Positions 58,591-64,000 of a stretch of 64,000 bases of DNA are shown here, piece after piece; the stretch's first letter is position 1, and every line of letters starts with the position of its first letter. This DNA is from Acetobacteraceae bacterium (GTDB lineage Bacteria > Pseudomonadota > Alphaproteobacteria > Acetobacterales > Acetobacteraceae): contig CP154827.1 of the NCBI GenBank assembly GCA_039613835.1, positions 248,001 through 312,000 on the forward strand, given 5' to 3'. The position numbers were made by a program, and so were the translations under genes. Under the pieces are notes generated by a model. It was given only the letters and a program-made list of their open reading frames with translations. It did no database searches and was not told where the DNA came from.

Positions 58591-60823
58591 ATGGAGTCTC
58601 TTTTGGTGACCTCTCATACCCGCCAATTCTCTCGTTCTTTTACGCGCGTTGGCCTTACCTTTCTGGGCGCCTCAATAGGTTTCACCGCGCAGGCGGCACC
58701 GGCAACGCCTGTCGATGCAGGGACGCATCAATCTTCAGCCAGCAATGTGACATCCGTGAATGCGTCGGATCGGGAAAACCTCGTCGTCCGTGCCAAACGT
58801 GAGAATCAGATGGAAGTCACGCAGAGTGGCGATCTCGGCGTGCTCGGGCATATGAGCGGACTTGACGCGCCTTTTAATGTGCGCAGTTACACGTCCAGCA
58901 TCATGCTCAACCAGAAGGCGCAGACGCTGGGGGAGGTGCTTGAAAATGATCCCTCCGTGCGGATGACTCTCGGCTACGGTAATTTCTCCCAGATGTTTAT
59001 TATTCGCGGCCTGGCTGTCGCCGGAGATGATGTCGGGATTGACGGGCTTTACGGCATTGCGCCCCGTCAGCTCCTCCTGCCGCAATTATATGAGCAGGTG
59101 CAGGTGCTAAACGGCACCAATGCTTTCGTGAATGGTGCGGCCCCGGGTGGGACCTCAATCGGCGGTAGCGTCAATCTCAAACTGAAGCAGGCCGGTAAGG
59201 ACCCGATCACGCGCCTTACCGGCAATTATGGCTCCCGCGGTCAGGGGGGTGGCGTGCTGGATGTCAGTCGGCGATTCGGGCGCAACGATCAGTTCGGTTT
59301 CCGGCTGAATGCGGCGGGGATGGGGGCAATGACACCATTGAGGGTGAAAACGCCGCGCTCTTGCCATTGGCGGTGCCTTCGACTGGCATGATGTTTCCAA
59401 CCATACGCGGCTGATTACCGATATCGCTTACCAGAATCAGGGCGTTTATCATGGCCGCCCGGGTGTGCTGCTGTCATCCACCCTGACATCAGTCCCCCGC
59501 CCGCCATCGGCCTCCGCCAATTACGGACTGCCCTGGACCTACACCAACCTCAATTACCTTTTCGGCCTCATGAGGCTGGAGCATGATTTCACCCCGCATT
59601 TGATGGGCTACGCGTCATTCGGGGGCAGAGCGGGTGGGAGAAGGGCGATTACGCTCAGCCAACCGTGACAGATGTGCAGACAGGGGCAGCCACTTATGGC
59701 GGGATGTACGTCCCTGCCTTCACCACCAATGAAAGCCTTCAGGCGGGTTTCCGTGGGAAGTTCGATACCGGGCCGCTGCGGCACGAAGTGAATCTCGGTG
59801 GCTCCTCAGTATGGACGAATATGGCGACCGCTTATTCCATGGCGCTGACGAAAGGTGACACAAACCTTTACGGCCCTTACGGAAATCAGGCGCACCTGCC
59901 TTACAGCTTCTCAGGGGGTAACGTCGATAATCCGCAGCTCAATAATACGACGCGCCTCTGGAGTCTCTTTTTCTCCGATACCGTCAAGGCTTTTCATGAC
60001 CGTGTCGCTCTGACCGCCGGGTTCTGCTATCAGAATATCCGGCAGATTTTCTATAATTACGGCGCCAGTCCGGCGGATCGTTACGCGCAGGGCGCCTTCA
60101 CGCCGGTTGTCGGCCTGACTGTGCACCCGACGCGCCACACGGCGATCTACTTCAACCGGTCAGAGGGCCTGTCACCTGGCCCGACAGCGGGCGGCAATGT
60201 CGTAAATCTTGGGGAAATCTTCCCACCTTATCGCACCGTGCAATATGAAGTGGGTGCGAAATATATCCAGCGCAATTTCGCGGCCTCGCTGGCGCTTTTC
60301 TAGATGAGCATCCCCAGCTCATATGTCGAGCCTCTGGGCGATACACAGGGCGGTCGGTCTATACCGTCAATGGCATGCAGCATAATCGCGGCATTGAGCT
60401 CAATATCAACGGCACGATTGTTAAAGGACTGCGCTTCAATGGCGGTGCCACCGTCCTTCATGCGACGCAGATCCGCACGGCGAATGGTGCGCAGAATGGC
60501 TTGAAATCGCTGGGCGTGCCGGGCTACATGATCAGTAGTAACATTAAATATGATGTGCCGAAACTGAAGGACTCACCCTCGTCGCCCGTGTTGAGTAGAC
60601 GGGACATCAATGGACCAATGCCAATAACACCCAGCGTGTTCCGGCCTGGACGCGTGCTGATCTTGCCGCGCGCTATGTCTTTCTCGCGGGTAAGAAACCG
60701 CTGACATTGCGCTTCGGTGTCGATAACATCGCCAATAACAGTTATCGGACGTCCGCCTATGGCGGCCACCTCTATCAGGGCCTGCCGCGCGTCTATAAAT
60801 TCTCATTCACGACGGATCTGTAA
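58591..60823 (+). pseudogene. TonB-dependent siderophore receptor, broken
   Basis: Outer-membrane beta-barrel with plug domain. The start ATG at 58591 is followed by a signal peptide (VGLTFLGASIGFTAQA) and a plug domain with LGEVLENDPSVRM, FIIRGLAVAGDDVGIDG and AAPGGTSIGGSVNL. The frame is lost near 59335; the barrel continues in other frames as FDWHDVSNHTRLITDIAYQN, then stops near 59668, resumes as TVTDVQTGAATYGGMYVPAF, stops at TAG 60301-60303, and shifts twice more (GIELNINGTIVKGLRFNGG; ADLAARYVFLAGKK) before the conserved end YKFSFTTDL at 60823. At least five lesions make it dead. The terminal Phe-rich beta-signal is retained. Confidence 0.92.
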
Positions 60824-60828
60824 TGCAA

Positions 60829-60858
60829 AAAGGGGCGGTGACACGCGCCCCTTTCTTT
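60829..60858 (+). terminator. Terminator after the TonB receptor
   Basis: Stem AAAGGGGCG (60829-60837) with CGCCCCTTT (60846-60854), 8-base loop, followed by CTTT. It lies just past the receptor stop. Confidence 0.7.
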
Positions 60859-60865
60859 ACACTGC

Positions 60866-60910
60866 AAAAACCGCCTTGCCGTCTGATAAATCAGGGCAGG
60901 GCGGTTTTTT
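60866..60910. terminator. Bidirectional terminator between the TonB receptor and bioB
   Basis: Arms AAAAACCGCCTTGCC (60866-60880) and GGCAGGGCGGTTTTT (60895-60909) pair with one G-T wobble. T-runs lie on both strands, so it can stop transcription from the receptor side and from bioB, whose stop is 9 bases away. Confidence 0.85.
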
Positions 60911-60918
60911 ATGCGGTT

Positions 60919-61929
60919 TTAATGGGTTTTTGTCGCGGGGCGCATACCGAGTTGCGCCAAAAGGCGACGATCACGATGCTCGCTCGGATTCGGTGTCGTC
61001 AGAAGTTTATCACCGCAGAAAATCGAGTTCGCGCCCGCCATGAAGACAAGCGCATGGGCCTCGTCACTCAAAAGTTCACGCCCTGCCGCCAGGCGGACAT
61101 GGCTCGCGGGCATGGTGATCCGGGCTGTTGCGACGACACGCGCGAAAGTGATGGGGTCAATCGGCGCCGCATTCTCAAGCGGCGTGCCAGCGACACGGAT
61201 GAGGAGGTTGATCGGCACGCTCTCCGGGTGCTGGGGCAGGTTGGCGAGGGTCATGATCAGCCCGACGCGGTCATTCTCATCCTCTCCCATCCCGACAATC
61301 CCGCCGCAACAGACATGAATGCCGGCCTCACGCACATTTTCGAGCGTATCAAGACGGTCCTGATAGGTGCGGGTGGAGATAATCTGGCTGTAAAATTCCT
61401 CTGACGTGTCGAGATTATGGTTGTAATAATCGAGCCCTGCTTCCTTGAGGGCCGCACTCTGCGCGGCTGTTAACATGCCGAGCGTAACGCAGCTTTCCAG
61501 CCCCAGTGATTTGACGCCGCGTATCATCTCACACACGGTTTCAAGGTCATGGTCCTTGGGGGACCGCCATGCGGCGCCCATGCAGAAGCGCCCGGCCCCC
61601 GCATCCTTCGCACGCTTTGCTTCATCAAGCACTTTCTCAATGCTCATCAGGCGCTCTGCCTGCTGACGCTCAGCATGTCGGGCGTTCTGGGGGCAGTAGG
61701 CGCAATCCTCGGGGCAGCCCCCTGTTTTGATGGAGAGAAGCGTCGAGATCTGGACTTCATTCGGGTCAAAATAAGTGCGATGCAGGGTTTGCGCCCTGAA
61801 CATCAGTTCCGGAAAGGGAAGCGTCAGCAGGGCCGCGACCTCGTCACGCGTCCAATCGTGTCTTATCTCGGATTTTCGGGTCATATCCGTGGACCGGGTG
61901 ACGGGTTGCGAGTGTAAGGCCATATTCAT
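60919..61929 (-). CDS. bioB: Biotin synthase
   Basis: Radical-SAM enzyme that inserts sulfur into dethiobiotin. The 336 residues include the [4Fe-4S]/SAM motif Cys72-x3-Cys76-x2-Cys79 in [14 protein letters not shown], plus SCVTLGML near 145, YYNHNLDTS near 168, and [11 protein letters not shown] near 203 with a ligand Cys for the second cluster. The N-terminus has in-frame ATGs at 61929, 61923 and 61884; I take the first. No other bio genes are nearby. It depends on Fe-S supply (ErpA, SufE). Confidence 0.95.
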   Translation of the reverse strand: MNMALHSQPVTRSTDMTRKSEIRHDWTRDEVAALLTLPFPELMFRAQTLHRTYFDPNEVQISTLLSIKTGGCPEDCAYCPQNARHAERQQAERLMSIEKVLDEAKRAKDAGAGRFCMGAAWRSPKDHDLETVCEMIRGVKSLGLESCVTLGMLTAAQSAALKEAGLDYYNHNLDTSEEFYSQIISTRTYQDRLDTLENVREAGIHVCCGGIVGMGEDENDRVGLIMTLANLPQHPESVPINLLIRVAGTPLENAAPIDPITFARVVATARITMPASHVRLAAGRELLSDEAHALVFMAGANSIFCGDKLLTTPNPSEHRDRRLLAQLGMRPATKTH

Positions 61930-62138
61930 TGTCGCGAATGCTCCAGAAAACCATCATCAAATCGGCTAACGATATCATGAGACGCATCGTTTGTCACGTC
62001 CATGCAAAGCCGCGACAGGCAACATGCGCCCCTTGCCAGCGTTAACACTGTCAGACTTCGCTTGATCCTGCGCGCAACGAGGCGCATGTTATTAGATCAG
62101 GCGAGGTGTCCGCCGCAAGTGGCACGTTTGGGGATCGT

Positions 62139-62960
62139 ATGAAACACTGGCGCATTGAGCAACTGGATTGGGATGCTTTCGACGTAACGAAGGTCGATCC
62201 TGAAATTATTCCTATCGTCAAAGCCGCTTCTGTCGTTGAGCGCAATAGTCTGGATTACGCTGCCTACCTTAATAATGTCTTTATCGGCGACCCGGATTTT
62301 GCCAAAGCCGCAGATGCGTGGGCGGTTGAGGAAGTGCAGCATGGCGACGCATTAGGTAAATGGGCCATGCTCGCTGATCCGATATGGGACTACAAATCAG
62401 CATTTCAGCGTTACCGTCAGACTTATAAAATTGACAAGGACGTCGATGCTTCCATCCGAGGCTCCAGCACAGGGGAGCTGATTGCGCGCTGCATGGTGGA
62501 GACGGGAACATCCTCCTTTTATACAGCCCTGGCGGACAGCACGGATGAGCCTGTTCTCAAAGCGATCTGTAAGCAGATCGCTGCTGATGAATTCCGCCAT
62601 TTCAAGCTTTTTTATGACCACATGCACCGTTATCTCGGGCGGGAAAAGCTGGGGGTGATCCGTCGGGCGCAGATCGCTTTAGGGCGTGTGCTTGAAAGCG
62701 AGGATGATGAGCTCGCTTCCGCTTTTTATACGACGAATATACCTGAAGGCACACCTTATGATTACGGGCGCTGCATCGCGGATTATATGGCGCGGGCCAT
62801 GCCACGTTACCGCCCGAACCATATTCGGCGCGTTGTTAGCATGATATTCAAGACAATCGGGATCAAGCCGCATTCCGTCATCCAGACAGGCGCGGCGAAG
62901 CTGATGTACCGGATCATTCAATTCAAATCCCGGCAATATCAGAAACAACTGGCAGGCTGA
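62139..62960 (+). CDS. Ferritin-like di-iron domain protein of unknown function
   Basis: About 273 residues in the ferritin-like/rubrerythrin-type fold. Iron-ligand patterns are seen as VERNSLDYA, then EEVQH (about 65), VETGTSSFYTA (about 122) and ADEFRHFKLFYDH (about 152), consistent with a four-helix bundle binding two metals. The C-terminal ~90 residues are outside the core and basic. Acyl-ACP-desaturase-like enzymes share this layout, so an oxidoreductase role is possible, but I cannot name a substrate. ATG 62139 (GGGGA upstream) is preferred; a GTG at 62106 gives 11 more residues. It is divergent from bioB. Confidence 0.75.
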   Translation: MKHWRIEQLDWDAFDVTKVDPEIIPIVKAASVVERNSLDYAAYLNNVFIGDPDFAKAADAWAVEEVQHGDALGKWAMLADPIWDYKSAFQRYRQTYKIDKDVDASIRGSSTGELIARCMVETGTSSFYTALADSTDEPVLKAICKQIAADEFRHFKLFYDHMHRYLGREKLGVIRRAQIALGRVLESEDDELASAFYTTNIPEGTPYDYGRCIADYMARAMPRYRPNHIRRVVSMIFKTIGIKPHSVIQTGAAKLMYRIIQFKSRQYQKQLAG

Positions 62961-63002
62961 GATAAACCGCGTAGCCTGACCCAAAAGCAGGACATCCCGT
63001 CG

Positions 63003-63653
63003 ATGAGAAAGAAAACGGTTCAGCTCTGCATTCCTCAATCCGGCCGTTCCATCAGGCTCGGTGTGCTGTGTCTGACGCTGGGCGATTTGCTTTCCCTCAC
63101 AGCATGTAGCGGCACCTGGCGACATGACCCTTATGCCCTGCCCATCGCCCGCTACAGCGCCGGGTCGATCGCAGACGCCGAGTCCACTGCGTCCGTGGAA
63201 GCGGCGCGGCAGCTCATGGATCAGGTGGGTGTTTCGCGATATACGTCACAGGACTGGCAGCCGGGACGGGTGAGGGAGGCCGTTCTGCTGACCTTTCGGG
63301 ATGATGTGTCGGCGGCGCAGAAACAGGCTTTTGCCCAACGCCTCGCGCGCCTGACGCAGGATGCCCGCCGCCCGGATGGAAGTCACCCGATCGACATGAT
63401 TGAAATGGGGTGGGAGGGCGCGCCGAGCCTGTCCCCCACGGGAAGACACTTCCTTTATATTCTGCAATTCCGATCGGAAGGGGACCGTCACTTCGTCATG
63501 GGGCCGCCCATCGTGACAGATCCGCATTTTTATGACCCGGCTTATGCGGCTTTTTCCGCTTTCATGTCCGGGCTGATTGTCGACCGCACGGAGTATGGTT
63601 ATCATCCAGCCATCGTTCCGGGAATCGTTGCGCAATCAAAACGCGCATCCTGA
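63003..63653 (+). CDS. Lipoprotein with a Dabb-like (stress-responsive A/B barrel) domain
   Basis: 216 residues. A signal peptide with lipobox LLSLTACSG (lipidated Cys about 35) precedes the mature part. Residues ~90-205 resemble the Dabb fold: REAVLLTFRDDVSAAQKQAF at the start, and near the end FLYILQFRSEGDRHF followed by AYAAFSAFMSGLIVDRTEY. Dabb proteins bind small hydrophobic molecules or act as cyclases, but a lipid-anchored form is unusual. It starts 42 bp after the ferritin-like gene on the same strand, so the two may be co-transcribed. Confidence 0.7.
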   Translation: MRKKTVQLCIPQSGRSIRLGVLCLTLGDLLSLTACSGTWRHDPYALPIARYSAGSIADAESTASVEAARQLMDQVGVSRYTSQDWQPGRVREAVLLTFRDDVSAAQKQAFAQRLARLTQDARRPDGSHPIDMIEMGWEGAPSLSPTGRHFLYILQFRSEGDRHFVMGPPIVTDPHFYDPAYAAFSAFMSGLIVDRTEYGYHPAIVPGIVAQSKRAS

Positions 63654-63732
63654 AGGCAGGGGGCGACCTTCAGAAATGCTTATAACAGACATGCCAAGCT
63701 CGGCATGAAAGACAAATATCAGGAGCTCTGGT

Positions 63733-64000
63733 TTGACCAAAAAATCTATTCTGAAAAAGAGTCTTCTTGCCGCGAGTGCGACCTGGCTGGTCGTGGCCGG
63801 GGCGCAGTTCGGTCGTGCCGAAACAAAGCCTTATCCGGCAGGATGGGGTTTTGATACAGCGGGCATGAACCGATCGGTCAAGCCGGGGGATGACTTCTTC
63901 AGTTTCGCGAACGGCACCTACATCAAAAATATTCGCATCCCGGATGATCGCTCAAGCTTCGGCGCGTTTGAGGTTCTGGCGGAAACAGCACGTGAGCGCG
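63733..64000 (+). CDS. M13 family metallopeptidase, N-terminal part (cut by the right edge)
   Basis: Neprilysin/PepO-type zinc endopeptidase acting in the periplasm. The visible ~89 codons give a signal peptide (LLAASATWLVVAGAQFGRA) and the family N-terminus NRSVKPGDDFFSFANGTYI followed by PDDRSSFGAFEVLAE. The active-site HEXXH lies beyond the window. The start is a TTG with AGGAG 7 bases upstream; the only nearby ATG is in another frame. It is 79 bp after the lipoprotein. Confidence 0.85.
   Translation, partial: MTKKSILKKSLLAASATWLVVAGAQFGRAETKPYPAGWGFDTAGMNRSVKPGDDFFSFANGTYIKNIRIPDDRSSFGAFEVLAETARER

Noticed and set aside
62021..62090. 10-bp inverted repeat AACATGCGCC / GGCGCATGTT upstream of bioB, arms 50 bases apart
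   Set aside because: With such spacing a few 10-bp matches are expected by chance in 64 kb; no regulator site is recognisable.
63650..63673. CTGAAGG/CCTTCAG hairpin at the stop of the Dabb lipoprotein
   Set aside because: Only 7 bp and no T-run; not a credible terminator.

Overview
The window is a stretch of chromosome from a Gram-negative alphaproteobacterium, most likely an acetic acid bacterium (Acetobacteraceae) or a close relative. That placement is an inference from familiar protein variants and gene orders: scpA-scpB-tatB-tatC-serS, hslV-hslU-sufE, an archaeal-type psd followed by pssA, and a class II DAHP synthase. I see no rRNA, tRNA, CRISPR array, insertion sequence or prophage.

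Layout. Positions 1-2.6 kb hold glyQ and the start of glyS on the minus strand. Positions 2.8-9.7 kb hold a DUF2076 protein, a ruined Rieske/FAD reductase, aspS, xthA, erpA and dgt. A plus-strand run at 9.7-16.9 kb reads argS, a SPOR protein, scpA, scpB, tatB, tatC and serS. Then come a Suv3-like helicase (minus), fpr and gor (plus), and a minus-strand surface-polysaccharide-like pair: a frameshifted glycosyltransferase and a HAD-domain protein. DAHP synthase, a nicotinate phosphoribosyltransferase and gltX follow at 26.9-31.4 kb. Next are pssA-psd, a dead beta-lactamase, gloB, a DUF2125 protein, plsC, a YdcF-like protein and two dead histidine kinases (38.3-42.1 kb). Positions 42.1-50.5 kb hold hslV-hslU-sufE, a Cys-rich exported protein, rpmI-rplT, pheS-pheT and lpxB. 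Positions 50.5-60.8 kb are almost entirely decayed: hisI, a cyclase-like sensor, a four-gene MCE/Mla-type lipid transporter and a siderophore-uptake locus; ygfZ survives among them. The right end has bioB, a ferritin-like protein, a Dabb-type lipoprotein and the start of an M13 peptidase.

The main theme is selective gene decay. About thirteen genes carry frameshifts, nonsense codons or internal deletions. All are accessory: sensors, transporters, beta-lactamase, one histidine-biosynthesis step, siderophore receptor. The housekeeping genes between them read through without a break. That contrast argues for genuine genome reduction, perhaps host-associated, rather than sequencing error.

The most unusual structural signal is a set of three long perfect inverted repeats of unrelated sequence (17, 14 and 15 bp arms) inside reading frames of the helicase, a histidine kinase pseudogene and the MlaF-like pseudogene. 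They look like products of template-switch (quasipalindrome) mutation. I did not find a convincing new multi-gene system; the best leads are these hairpins, the 676-residue HAD protein with its repeat-tailed glycosyltransferase neighbour, and a small exported protein with three Cys repeats.
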